Positions 26,585 through 35,163 of a stretch of DNA of 35,163 nucleotides are shown here, piece by piece (the first letter of the stretch is position 1; every line of letters starts with the position of its first letter). The stretch is taken from contig JAFDEK010000036.1 in the NCBI GenBank assembly GCA_019310385.1, positions 1-35,163 of the forward strand. Reading direction: 5' to 3'. A program made the translations under genes and the position numbers. The stretch is from Deltaproteobacteria bacterium (lineage in GTDB: Bacteria; Myxococcota_A; UBA9160; UBA4427). The notes under the pieces are model-generated. The model made no database searches and was not told where the DNA came from. It saw only the letters and a list, made by a program, of their open reading frames with translations.

Positions 26585-26770
26585 CTAGCCCTCCAACACC
26601 ATGACCAGGTGGGTGACCTTGTTGATCATCCCACGAGTTGCTGCCGTATCCTCGACCTCGACGGTGTGGTTGAGGCGACGCAGCCCCAGACCCCTCAAGG
26701 TCGCCCGTTGCCGCCGATTGTATCCGATGGCGCTCTTGACCTGCTTCACTCGAATGCGCTTGTCACTCAT
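26585..26770 (-). CDS. rpmD: 50S ribosomal protein L30
   Basis: Small (61 residues) large-subunit protein with the family pattern [20 protein letters not shown] and [19 protein letters not shown]. Its ATG overlaps the rpsE stop as ATGA. It carries the Shine-Dalgarno sequence for rplO in its last codons. Confidence 0.97.
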   Translation of the reverse strand: MSDKRIRVKQVKSAIGYNRRQRATLRGLGLRRLNHTVEVEDTAATRGMINKVTHLVMVLEG

Positions 26771-27276
26771 GATGCCTTCCGCCCGAGCTCGCGCAGACGC
26801 TCCTCCGGATCCCGCAGCTGAAGAAGGCCCTCGATGACGGCGTTGACCACGTTGTGGGGCGTATTGCTGCCCAGAGTCTTGGTCAGGATGTCGTGCACGC
26901 CCGCCGACTCCACCACGGCCCGTACCGGCCCGCCGGCGATCACGCCGGTACCCGAAGAGGCCGGCTTGAGCAGGACACTGCCCGCACCGAAGCGGCCGAG
27001 CACCTCGTGAGGCAAGGTGCGACCGTCGATGAGGGGGATCCGGATCAGCGAGCGGCGCGCCTTCTCGACGCCCTTGCGGATCGCCTCGGGCACCTCGGCG
27101 GCCTTGCCCAGCCCCACGCCCAGGACGCCGTTGCCGTCGCCGACGACGACCAGCGCGCTGAAGCTGAAGCGACGGCCGCCCTTCACCACCTTCGCCACGC
27201 GGTTGATGTGAATGACCCGATCGTTCAGCTCGAAGTCATTGGGATTGATGTTTGAACTCGGCACCAGAGACGCCAT
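26767..27276 (-). CDS. rpsE: 30S ribosomal protein S5
   Basis: 30S protein near the mRNA entry channel with roles in decoding fidelity. The 169 residues show the family core [27 protein letters not shown] and [14 protein letters not shown]. The ATG at 27276 fits the family N-terminus. The frame remains open far upstream but that part is shadow sequence over rplR and rplF. It begins one base after the rplR stop. Confidence 0.98.
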   Translation of the reverse strand: MASLVPSSNINPNDFELNDRVIHINRVAKVVKGGRRFSFSALVVVGDGNGVLGVGLGKAAEVPEAIRKGVEKARRSLIRIPLIDGRTLPHEVLGRFGAGSVLLKPASSGTGVIAGGPVRAVVESAGVHDILTKTLGSNTPHNVVNAVIEGLLQLRDPEERLRELGRKAS

Positions 27277-27277
27277 A

Positions 27278-27655
27278 TCAGAACTCCAGCCCTGCTTCGC
27301 GGGCCGCGTCGGCCAGAGCCTTGACGCGTCCGTGGTAGAGGAAGCCGTTTCGGTTGAAGACGACCTTCGTGATGTCCTTTTCCTTGGCGACCTTGGCGAT
27401 CGCCGTGCCGACGGCCTTGGCGGCGGCGACATTTCCAGTCCCGGCGTCCGAGAGCTCTCCGGCCACGCCCTTCTGCCGCGTGGAGACGGTGGCCAGGGTC
27501 TTGCCCGACTCCGGGTCGTCCAGCTGCGCATAGATGTGCCGGGCCGAGCGATACACCGTGAGCCACACCCGCTCGCTGCGATCGATGGAGGTACGCACCC
27601 GCGCTCGACGCGACTGCCGCTTCCTGATCTTCTCGTTGCGATTCTTCGTTTGCAT
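27278..27655 (-). CDS. rplR: 50S ribosomal protein L18
   Basis: Binds 5S rRNA in the central protuberance with L5. The 125 residues have the basic N-terminus [14 protein letters not shown], the [11 protein letters not shown] segment, and the C-terminal [26 protein letters not shown]. It starts 7 bases after rplF. Confidence 0.98.
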   Translation of the reverse strand: MQTKNRNEKIRKRQSRRARVRTSIDRSERVWLTVYRSARHIYAQLDDPESGKTLATVSTRQKGVAGELSDAGTGNVAAAKAVGTAIAKVAKEKDITKVVFNRNGFLYHGRVKALADAAREAGLEF

Positions 27656-27662
27656 GGTGTCC

Positions 27663-28202
27663 TCAGGCCGCCCCGGTCTTTCCGACCTTGCGGCGCACCC
27701 TCTCTCCCAAGTAGCGAACGCCCTTGCCCTTGTAGGGCTCCGGCGGCCTGATCCCGCGGATGTCGGCGGCGAACTGCCCCACCAACTCCTTGTCGATGCC
27801 CTCGATCTTCAGATTGGTGTTGCCTTCCATCGAAACGGTCAGGCCCTTGGGAACGTCGATCACGACGGGGTGCGAAAAACCGAGACTCAATGTCAGCTTC
27901 GAGCCCTTCACGTCGCCGCGATAACCGACACCCTGGATCTCGAGGCTCTTGTTGAAGCCCGTGGTCACGCCGGTCACCATGTTGGCGACCAGGGCCCGGG
28001 TCAGGCCGTGCAGGGAGCGGCTCTGCTTGCTGTCGTCGGGCCGCGTCACGCGGACCTCGCCGTCGTCGATGTCGACCCCCAGGCCCTCGTGCACCGGCCC
28101 GGAGACCTCGCCCTTGGGCCCCTTCACCGAGAGACTGCCCCCGGAGAGCTTCACGGTGACGCCGTCCGGGACCGGAATCGGCAACTTTCCAATGCGCGAC
28201 AT
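27663..28202 (-). CDS. rplF: 50S ribosomal protein L6
   Basis: Large-subunit protein at the sarcin-ricin loop/factor-binding site. The 179 residues start [15 protein letters not shown] and end with the signature [24 protein letters not shown]. The ATG at 28202 is 2 bases after the rpsH stop. An upstream in-frame extension to 28265 overlaps rpsH and is rejected. Confidence 0.98.
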   Translation of the reverse strand: MSRIGKLPIPVPDGVTVKLSGGSLSVKGPKGEVSGPVHEGLGVDIDDGEVRVTRPDDSKQSRSLHGLTRALVANMVTGVTTGFNKSLEIQGVGYRGDVKGSKLTLSLGFSHPVVIDVPKGLTVSMEGNTNLKIEGIDKELVGQFAADIRGIRPPEPYKGKGVRYLGERVRRKVGKTGAA

Positions 28203-28204
28203 GA

Positions 28205-28600
28205 CTACCACACCTCGCAGATGACTTCGCCACCGACGCTGGCTTCGCGCGCCGAACGGTCGCACATCACGCCCTTGGACGTGGAGAGCACCACCATCCC
28301 GAGGCCATTGCGAACCCGCGGCACTTCCTTGGCGCCGACGTAGACGCGGCGGCCCGGCTTGCTCACCCGCTGCAGCGAATCGATCATCGTCGAGCCGTCG
28401 TCTCGGTAACGAATGCCGAGTACGAGGTTCTTGCGCCCCTCGTCTCCCTCGATGCTCACGTCACCGATGAAGCCCTCTTCGCTCAACACCTGAGCCACGG
28501 CCTCTTTCAGCTTCGACGAGGGGCAGCGTGTCACTGTGTGACGCGCGCCGCCCGCGTTTCGGATTCTGGTCAACATGTCGCCGATCGGATCGGTCATCAT
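28205..28600 (-). CDS. rpsH: 30S ribosomal protein S8
   Basis: Primary 16S rRNA-binding protein; in E. coli it autoregulates the spc operon. The 131 residues start [14 protein letters not shown] and include the C-terminal [28 protein letters not shown]. It follows rplE after only 13 bases, so the gene for S14, normally between them, is absent. Confidence 0.98.
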   Translation of the reverse strand: MMTDPIGDMLTRIRNAGGARHTVTRCPSSKLKEAVAQVLSEEGFIGDVSIEGDEGRKNLVLGIRYRDDGSTMIDSLQRVSKPGRRVYVGAKEVPRVRNGLGMVVLSTSKGVMCDRSAREASVGGEVICEVW

Positions 28601-28613
28601 GATGTCGTTTCCC

Positions 28614-29171
28614 TCAAGTTCTGAACGGCATGCCGAGATGCGTGAGAAGGGATTTCCCTTCCGCGTCGGTGCCTGCCGTCGTCACGACCGTCACGTTCAT
28701 ACCCGTGACGCGCTCGACCTTGTCGTAGTCCACTTCCGGGAAGATGATCTGCTCCCGGATCCCCAGCGTGTAGTTGCCTCGCCCGTCGAAGGACTTCGGC
28801 GATACGCCCTTGAAGTCCCGGACCCGCGGCAGCGCCACGTTCAGCAGCCGATCCAGGAATTCCCACTGACGCTGGCCCCGCAGAGTCACCACGGCACCGA
28901 TGGGCTGCCCCTCTCTCAACTTGAAGTTCGACACGCTCTTCTTCGCGCGGCGGATGCTCGCCTTCTGGCCCGTGATCTGGCCGAGCTCCTCGGCTGCTCG
29001 CTCGAGCAGCTTGGGGTTGGCAGTCGCCTCGCCCAGCCCCATGTTGACCACGACCTTCTCTACCCGCGGCACCTGGTGCACGTTCGTGTAGCCGAACTCC
29101 TCTCGCAGCTTCGGAACGATCTCGCTCTGGTAGCGATCGAGCAGTCTCGCTGTCGTTGTCGCTGTCGACAT
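28614..29171 (-). CDS. rplE: 50S ribosomal protein L5
   Basis: Binds 5S rRNA and contacts P-site tRNA. The 185 residues start with a short Thr-rich stretch before [19 protein letters not shown], followed by [10 protein letters not shown] and [19 protein letters not shown]. The ATG at 29171 directly follows the rplN stop codon (TAGATG), with GGAGG in the last rplN codons as its ribosome-binding site. This leaves no room for rplX (L24), normally between the two. Confidence 0.98.
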   Translation of the reverse strand: MSTATTTARLLDRYQSEIVPKLREEFGYTNVHQVPRVEKVVVNMGLGEATANPKLLERAAEELGQITGQKASIRRAKKSVSNFKLREGQPIGAVVTLRGQRQWEFLDRLLNVALPRVRDFKGVSPKSFDGRGNYTLGIREQIIFPEVDYDKVERVTGMNVTVVTTAGTDAEGKSLLTHLGMPFRT

Positions 29172-29540
29172 CTAGAGCACCTCCGGCGCGAGCGACACGA
29201 TCTTCATGAAGCCGGCCGCCCTCAGTTCCCGCGCGACCGGGCCGAAGATCCGGGTCCCCACCGGCTCACGCTGATTGTCGACCAGCACCGCGGCGTTCTC
29301 GTCGAAGCTGATGAAGGAACCGTCGGGACGGCCGATGGACTTCTTCGTCCGGACCACGACCGCCTTGCGCACCTCGCCCTTCTTGACGCGGGCGTTGGGC
29401 ATCGCCTCGCTCACCGCGACCACGATGATGTCGCCCACCGAGGCCACCCTGCGCCTCGAGCCGCCCAGAACGCGGATGCACTTCACCCTTCGCGCGCCCG
29501 AGTTGTCGGCAACCTGCAGTTTGGATTCCGCTTGGATCAT
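29172..29540 (-). CDS. rplN: 50S ribosomal protein L14
   Basis: Large-subunit protein at the intersubunit face. The 122 residues start [21 protein letters not shown] and end with the family terminus [16 protein letters not shown], so it is complete. It lies 11 bases after rpsQ and abuts rplE. Confidence 0.98.
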   Translation of the reverse strand: MIQAESKLQVADNSGARRVKCIRVLGGSRRRVASVGDIIVVAVSEAMPNARVKKGEVRKAVVVRTKKSIGRPDGSFISFDENAAVLVDNQREPVGTRIFGPVARELRAAGFMKIVSLAPEVL

Positions 29541-29551
29541 CTCAGTCTCCG

Positions 29552-29815
29552 CTAGACCCCGGTCGCCTTGGCGACGGTCTCCTGGACCTTCCAGCGCTTG
29601 CGCTTGGAAAGGGGCCGGTGCTCGATGATCCGAACACGATCACCCACCGTGCAGTCGTTCGCTTCGTCGTGACACATGAAGCGAGAGTATCGACGGACAT
29701 ACTTCTTGTAGCGGGTGTCCTGCACCAGGCGCTCCACCCGTACTACGACAGTCTTGTCCATCTTGTCACTGACCACAGTTCCGATCAGAGTTCGCCGGCT
29801 ACCTCTATTTTTCAC
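29552..29815 (-). CDS. rpsQ: 30S ribosomal protein S17
   Basis: Early-assembling 30S protein. The 87 residues show [20 protein letters not shown] and the [18 protein letters not shown] signature. The start is GTG at 29815, overlapping the rpmC stop as GTGA. Confidence 0.97.
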   Translation of the reverse strand: MKNRGSRRTLIGTVVSDKMDKTVVVRVERLVQDTRYKKYVRRYSRFMCHDEANDCTVGDRVRIIEHRPLSKRKRWKVQETVAKATGV

Positions 29816-30009
29816 TTCGTCGCCTCGCGCTTTTCAGTCAAAACGGTCTCGACACGGGCTATGTCCCGCCGAAGCGTCGTGAGCTTCGCCGTGTTCTCGA
29901 GCTGCCCTGTGGCGTGTTTGACCTTCGCGTTGAAGAACTCGTCGCGCAACTCTCTCGACTTCTGGACGAGCTCTTCTACCGCAAGTTCCTTGAGTTCGGA
30001 CCCCTGCAT
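29812..30009 (-). CDS. rpmC: 50S ribosomal protein L29
   Basis: Small exit-tunnel rim protein. The 65 residues form the typical two-helix hairpin with LKELAVEELVQKSRELRDEFFNAKVKHATGQLENT-type pattern (conserved L, R and N positions). It begins 2 bases after rplP. Confidence 0.97.
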   Translation of the reverse strand: MQGSELKELAVEELVQKSRELRDEFFNAKVKHATGQLENTAKLTTLRRDIARVETVLTEKREATK

Positions 30010-30011
30010 GA

Positions 30012-30422
30012 CTACTCCTCACGCTCGACGAAGCGAGTCGGAACGCAGAGCTTGTGGGCAGCCAGGCGCATGGCCTCGCGGGCCACGACGGGATCCACAC
30101 CTTCCATTTCGTAGAGCATCCGCCCGCGCTTCACCGGGGCCACCCAGCTGTCGACACCGCCCTTGCCTTTACCCATTCGGGTCTCCGCGGGCTTTCGGGT
30201 GACGGGCTTGTCCGGGAACACCCGGATCCAGATCTTCCCGCCGCGCTTCACGTGCCGCGTCATCGCGATACGCGCGGCTTCGATCTGCCGGGCGGTGAGG
30301 AAACCACTCCCGATGGCCTGGAGGCCGTAGTCACCGAAGGACAGCACGTTGCCACGATGGGCTGCGCCGCGATTCCGGCCCTTGAACCTCTTCCGATACT
30401 TGACTTTCTTCGGCTGCAGCAT
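30012..30422 (-). CDS. rplP: 50S ribosomal protein L16
   Basis: Large-subunit protein near the A site that helps tRNA accommodation. The 136 residues start [16 protein letters not shown] and include [29 protein letters not shown]. It begins 6 bases after rpsC. Confidence 0.98.
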   Translation of the reverse strand: MLQPKKVKYRKRFKGRNRGAAHRGNVLSFGDYGLQAIGSGFLTARQIEAARIAMTRHVKRGGKIWIRVFPDKPVTRKPAETRMGKGKGGVDSWVAPVKRGRMLYEMEGVDPVVAREAMRLAAHKLCVPTRFVEREE

Positions 30423-30428
30423 ACTCGA

Positions 30429-31109
30429 CTACCTCGCCGGCTCGCCCTGGAAACGCTCGGAGAGCGGACCGCGCTTGAGCTCTTTGTCGCCCAGGTCTCC
30501 CTTGAAGACCCAGCACTTCACTCCGATGACCCCATAGGTCGTGCGGGCCTCGGCGAAACCGTATTCGATGTTCGCGCGCAGGGTGTGGAGCGGCACCCGG
30601 CCGTCCCGATACCACTCGCGACGGCCCATCTCCGCACCACCGAGGCGACCGGAGCACTGAATCCGAATTCCCTCGGCGCCGAACTTCATCGTCGAGATCA
30701 TCGCCTTCTTCATGGCGCGCCGGAATGCGACACGACGCTCGAGCTGCAGCGCGATGTTCTCGGCCACCAGCTGCGCGTCGAGCTCCGCCTTCCGGATCTC
30801 CTTGACGTTGATGAAGACGTCCTTGTCCGTGTAGGCCTTCAGCTCCTGGCGCAACGTATCGACCTCGGCGCCCCGTTTGCCGATCAGGATGCCCGGCCGC
30901 GCCGTGTGGATGTTGATGACGAGCTTCTCACCGGTCCGATCGATGACGATCTTCGAGATCCCGGCGTGAAACAGCTTCTTCTTGATGAAGCCGCGCACCG
31001 CGACGTCCTCGTGAAGCTGCGCCGCATAGTGCTTGTCGGCGAACCAGTTGGACTGCCACCCATAGAGGGTGCCCAACCTGAAGCCATAGGGATGGACTTT
31101 CTGACCCAC
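30429..31109 (-). CDS. rpsC: 30S ribosomal protein S3
   Basis: 30S head protein at the mRNA entry helicase site. The 226 residues start [13 protein letters not shown], contain a KH domain with [19 protein letters not shown], and end with the S3 C-terminal domain. It lies 34 bases after rplV, one of the larger gaps in this cluster; no regulatory element was recognised there. Confidence 0.98.
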   Translation of the reverse strand: MGQKVHPYGFRLGTLYGWQSNWFADKHYAAQLHEDVAVRGFIKKKLFHAGISKIVIDRTGEKLVINIHTARPGILIGKRGAEVDTLRQELKAYTDKDVFINVKEIRKAELDAQLVAENIALQLERRVAFRRAMKKAMISTMKFGAEGIRIQCSGRLGGAEMGRREWYRDGRVPLHTLRANIEYGFAEARTTYGVIGVKCWVFKGDLGDKELKRGPLSERFQGEPAR

Positions 31110-31143
31110 GCCCGCTCCTCTTCTCTAGTCTCTCCCGAACGCC

Positions 31144-31491
31144 TCAGCGCTCGGTCAGCACCACGGTAACGTGGCTGCTGCGTTTTTGAACCCAGCTCGC
31201 GCGCCCCTGGGCACGCGGTCGAATACGCCACATGCTCGGCCCTTCGTCGACGGTGATGGTCTTCACCACGAGATTGTCGACCTCGATGCCGGCATGCTGA
31301 TCGTCGTTCTTGTTCTCTGCGTTGGCCACCGCCGAGCGCAGGAGCTTGGAAAGCGGCCCGGCGAACTTCTTCTGCGACACCGACAGGGTGTCGATGGCCT
31401 CTTCCACGCCCTTGCCGCGCACCTGGTTCGCCACCAACCGCGCCTTCTGGGCGCTGATACGGTAGTTCTGGAGGGAAGCCCTGACTTCCAT
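31144..31491 (-). CDS. rplV: 50S ribosomal protein L22
   Basis: Lines the peptide exit tunnel. The 115 residues include ISAQKARLVANQVRG and the C-terminal hook region RIRPRAQGRASWVQKRSSHVTVVL. It begins 1 base after the rpsS stop. Confidence 0.98.
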   Translation of the reverse strand: MEVRASLQNYRISAQKARLVANQVRGKGVEEAIDTLSVSQKKFAGPLSKLLRSAVANAENKNDDQHAGIEVDNLVVKTITVDEGPSMWRIRPRAQGRASWVQKRSSHVTVVLTER

Positions 31492-31492
31492 C

Positions 31493-31768
31493 TCAGCGCC
31501 TCACCTTCTTGTCCGTTGCATGGCCGGTGAATTTCCGCGTCGGCGCGAACTCGCCGAGGCGATGCCCCACCATGTTCTCCGTGATGAACACCGGCATGAA
31601 GAGCTTCCCGTTGTGAACGTGAAAGGTCAGCCCGACGAACTCCGGCGTGATCATGGACCGGCGCGACCAGGTGCGGACCACCTGCTTCGAGCCGGAACTC
31701 ATCACCCGGTCGATCTTGCGCTGAAGGCTCGGATCGACGAAGGGCCCTTTCTTGAGCGATCGCGCCAT
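31493..31768 (-). CDS. rpsS: 30S ribosomal protein S19
   Basis: 30S head protein that pairs with S13. The 91 residues start [12 protein letters not shown] and carry the signature [25 protein letters not shown]. Its ATG directly follows the rplB stop (TAGATG). Confidence 0.98.
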   Translation of the reverse strand: MARSLKKGPFVDPSLQRKIDRVMSSGSKQVVRTWSRRSMITPEFVGLTFHVHNGKLFMPVFITENMVGHRLGEFAPTRKFTGHATDKKVRR

Positions 31769-32599
31769 CTACTTCTTCCCCCGTCGCTTGACGATGTATT
31801 GATCGGAGCGCGTATTCTTGCGCGTCTTCCGGCCCTTGGTGGGCTTACCCCAGGGCGTGCAGGGATGACGCCCACCGGAGGAGCGCCCCTCGCCGCCACC
31901 CATCGGGTGGTCGACTGGGTTCATCGCGACGCCGCGCACGTTGGGCCGCTTGCCCTTCCAGCGAGAGCGCCCCGCCTTGCCGATCCGCTGGTTCTCGTGC
32001 TCCAGGTTCCCGACCTGCCCCACGGTGGCGATGCAGTTGATGTGAACCATGCGCATCTCGTGGCTGGGGAGTCTCAGGGTCGCGTAGCTACCCTCGCGAG
32101 CCATGAGCTGGGCGCCAGCCCCGGCCGAGCGCGCCATCTGGGCGCCCTTGCCCGGCTTGAGCTCGATGGCGTGAACCACGGTGCCGAGAGGAATCTCGGC
32201 GAGCGGCAGGCAGTTGCCCGGTCGGATCTCCACGCCGTTGCCGGCCATGAGCGTATCGCCCACCTTCAGCTCGTTGGGGGCCAGGATGTAGCGCTTCTCG
32301 CCATCCACGTAGTGCAGCAGCGCGATGTTGGCCGAACGGTTCGGGTCGTATTCGATCGCGGCCACCTTCGCGGGCACGCCGGTCTTGTTCCGGCGGAAGT
32401 CGACCTTGCGGTAGAGGCGCTTGTGGCCGCCGCCCCGGTGCCAGGAGGTCGTGCGCCCGTGAGCATTGCGCCCGCCACTCTTGTTGACGCGACCGCCGAG
32501 CAGGGACTTCTCCGGCCGCTTCGCGGTGATCTCCGCGAAGTCCGAAACGCTCATGTTGCGACGCCCCGCCGACGTCGGCTTGTAGACCTTGACCGGCAT
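31769..32599 (-). CDS. rplB: 50S ribosomal protein L2
   Basis: Central large-subunit protein required for subunit joining and peptidyl transfer. The 276 residues include [18 protein letters not shown], and the signature around the conserved His in [20 protein letters not shown]. It begins 4 bases after rplW. Confidence 0.98.
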   Translation of the reverse strand: MPVKVYKPTSAGRRNMSVSDFAEITAKRPEKSLLGGRVNKSGGRNAHGRTTSWHRGGGHKRLYRKVDFRRNKTGVPAKVAAIEYDPNRSANIALLHYVDGEKRYILAPNELKVGDTLMAGNGVEIRPGNCLPLAEIPLGTVVHAIELKPGKGAQMARSAGAGAQLMAREGSYATLRLPSHEMRMVHINCIATVGQVGNLEHENQRIGKAGRSRWKGKRPNVRGVAMNPVDHPMGGGEGRSSGGRHPCTPWGKPTKGRKTRKNTRSDQYIVKRRGKK

Positions 32600-32603
32600 C
32601 TAC

Positions 32604-32891
32604 CTACACTCCCTCGAAGAATTCGATGCTCTGCCCTTCGGCGAGGCGAACGATCGCTTTCTTCCATTCCGCGCGTCGGCCGATGTGCCGCCCCACGCGC
32701 TTCTTCTTCCGGGGCTGACGCATGGTGCGAACGTCCTGCACCTTCACGCTGAAGAGCTCCTCCACGGCGCGCCGAATGTCGTGCTTCGTCGCCGCCGGGT
32801 CCACCGCGAAGGTGGCGAGGTTCTCCTCCTCTCGACCGATGGTGCTCTTCTCGGTGATCAGAGGCCGCCGGATTACTTCGTGGACGTTCAC
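32604..32891 (-). CDS. rplW: 50S ribosomal protein L23
   Basis: Exit-tunnel protein that docks trigger factor and SRP. The 95 residues show [39 protein letters not shown] and [19 protein letters not shown]. Its ATG overlaps the rplD stop as ATGA. Confidence 0.98.
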   Translation of the reverse strand: MNVHEVIRRPLITEKSTIGREEENLATFAVDPAATKHDIRRAVEELFSVKVQDVRTMRQPRKKKRVGRHIGRRAEWKKAIVRLAEGQSIEFFEGV

Positions 32892-33550
32892 GCCGTCTCC
32901 TCCTTCCCATCACCACTGTCACCCTCGCCCAGCCGGACCTCCACGGCTTCAACGGCGGCCTTGGTGAACAGCAGCTTCGAGTGCCGGAGGACGTCGTAGA
33001 CATTGAGTCCGGCGGCACGCAACACGCTCACCTTCGGGATATTCCGGGCCGAAGCCTCGATCGTCGCAGAGGGCTCCGAGATCACGATGAGGACGCTCTC
33101 CCCGGCCAGGCCGAGGCCGTCGAGCAGCTCCATGACCCGGCGGGTCTTGAACTCAGCGAGCTCGAGGGCGTCCACCACGGTAATGGCCGACTCGGCGAGC
33201 CTGGCCGAGAGTGCGCTGCGCAGGGCCGCACGCCGCGTCTTCTTGTTCAGCTTGTGCTCGTGGCCCCGGGGCACCGGGCCGAAAGCCACGCCGCCTCCCG
33301 CCCACTGGGGAGCGCGGGTGGTGCCCTGCCGGGCGCGGCCCGTACCCTTCTGGCGATAGGGCTTGGCCCCACCGCCGGAGACCCGGGAGCGGTTCTTGCT
33401 GCTGTGGGTCCCTGCCCGACGAAGCGCGAGCTGTCGCCTCACTTCGGCCTGGAAGAGGTGGGGCTTCACTGTGGCCTCGAAGACCACTGGGCTCAGCTCG
33501 ACAGATCCAGCCTTCTGATTCTCGGTCGTGACGATGTCCATCGTAGCCAT
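32888..33550 (-). CDS. rplD: 50S ribosomal protein L4
   Basis: Lines the exit tunnel; in E. coli it autoregulates the S10 operon. The 220 residues contain the tunnel-loop region [22 protein letters not shown] and [21 protein letters not shown]. It starts only 2 bases after the rpsJ stop, so rplC (L3), normally between S10 and L4, is missing. No convincing Shine-Dalgarno precedes the ATG (the nearest GGAG is about 14 bases away), so it may rely on coupling to rpsJ translation. Confidence 0.97.
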   Translation of the reverse strand: MATMDIVTTENQKAGSVELSPVVFEATVKPHLFQAEVRRQLALRRAGTHSSKNRSRVSGGGAKPYRQKGTGRARQGTTRAPQWAGGGVAFGPVPRGHEHKLNKKTRRAALRSALSARLAESAITVVDALELAEFKTRRVMELLDGLGLAGESVLIVISEPSATIEASARNIPKVSVLRAAGLNVYDVLRHSKLLFTKAAVEAVEVRLGEGDSGDGKEETA

Positions 33551-33552
33551 GA

Positions 33553-33870
33553 CTACAGCTTGATCTCCACGTCGACTCCGGCCGCAAGCTCGAGCTTCAT
33601 CAGCGCATCGACGGTCTGGGGAGTGGGATCGAGAATGTCGATCAGACGCTTGTGCGTCCGGATCTCGAACTGCTCCCGCGACTTCTTGTCGATGTGCGGC
33701 CCGCGCAGAACCGTGTACTTGTTGATGTTGGTGGGCAGGGGAATCGGCCCCGCGACACTCGCACCGGTCCGAAGTGCCGTATCGACGATCTCCCCGGCGC
33801 TCTGGTCGAGGAGCTTGTAGTCGTACGCCTTCATTCGAATTCGAATCTTCTGTGCCGTGCTATCGGCCAT
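33553..33870 (-). CDS. rpsJ: 30S ribosomal protein S10
   Basis: 30S protein and, as NusE, a transcription antitermination factor. The 105 residues read [23 protein letters not shown], then [35 protein letters not shown], and end GVDVEIKL, so the protein is complete. The ATG at 33870 has GAGG 6 bases before the start region; an upstream extension to 33891 is unlikely. It lies 61 bases after tuf. Confidence 0.98.
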   Translation of the reverse strand: MADSTAQKIRIRMKAYDYKLLDQSAGEIVDTALRTGASVAGPIPLPTNINKYTVLRGPHIDKKSREQFEIRTHKRLIDILDPTPQTVDALMKLELAAGVDVEIKL

Positions 33871-33894
33871 GTCTTCCCTCACCTGGTGCAAGTA

Positions 33895-33912
33895 GCCTCC
33901 CGAAGGGGAGGC
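33895..33912. other. hairpin between tuf and rpsJ
   Basis: A perfect 7-base inverted repeat (GCCTCCC / GGGAGGC) around a 4-base loop lies in the 61-base tuf-rpsJ gap. It is not followed by a T run on the minus strand, so it is not a convincing intrinsic terminator. It could be a processing or pausing site. Confidence 0.4.
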
Positions 33913-33931
33913 GGCCTCGCCCCTGTCTAGC

Positions 33932-35162
<1,231 letters not shown>

Positions 35163-35163
35163 T

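Noticed and set aside
26767..28233. 488-codon minus-strand ORF covering rpsE, rplR and most of rplF
   Set aside because: Only its last 169 codons are S5. The upstream part is out of frame with the real rplR and rplF genes.

Overview
This is a G+C-rich bacterial chromosome segment in which every supported gene lies on the minus strand, so the biological reading direction runs from high to low coordinates. Gene content and order (S10-spc-alpha ribosomal cluster with secY-adk-map, zinc-ribbon S4 and L36, long-form LeuA, PyrR with pyrB-pyrC-carA-carB) fit a deltaproteobacterial-type lineage in the broad sense (Myxococcota, Desulfobacterota, Binatota and relatives). That placement is an inference from protein character and is not secure. 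No rRNA, tRNA, CRISPR array, insertion sequence, integrase or prophage gene was seen; this is a core-genome region.

Layout in transcription order. (1) 35162-33932: tuf (EF-Tu), its frame broken by an exact 40-bp tandem duplication. (2) 33870-24834: S10 and spc ribosomal protein genes rpsJ, rplD, rplW, rplB, rpsS, rplV, rpsC, rplP, rpmC, rpsQ, rplN, rplE, rpsH, rplF, rplR, rpsE, rpmD, rplO, then secY. The genes for L3 (rplC), L24 (rplX) and S14 (rpsN) are cleanly missing from their usual slots. (3) 24837-20170: adk, map, rpmJ, rpsM, rpsK, rpsD, rpoA, rplQ (infA is also not here). (4) 20133-12820: mixed housekeeping genes: TlpA-like thioredoxin, FtsB-like division protein, argS, a SPOR-domain membrane protein, an isolated rmlD, lepA, lepB. 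(5) 12752-5126: a de novo pyrimidine unit pyrR-pyrB-pyrC-carA-carB with its own promoter and a probable PyrR-binding RNA hairpin overlapping the pyrR ribosome-binding site. (6) 5095-2117: recG and a single-domain globin gene. (7) 2054-17: leuA preceded by a leucine-rich leader peptide and a complete set of mutually exclusive attenuator hairpins.

Two regulatory systems can be read directly from the sequence: ribosome-mediated transcription attenuation of leuA, and apparent PyrR translational control of the pyrimidine operon. A second theme is short tandem repeats in and between essential genes: 33-bp units in recG, 15-bp units in adk, 23-bp units between rpsD and rpoA, 21-bp units before leuA, and a 17-bp core shared by recG and the SPOR gene. 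Most genes abut or overlap by 1-4 bases (ATGA, GTGA, TGATG, TAATG), which implies translational coupling.
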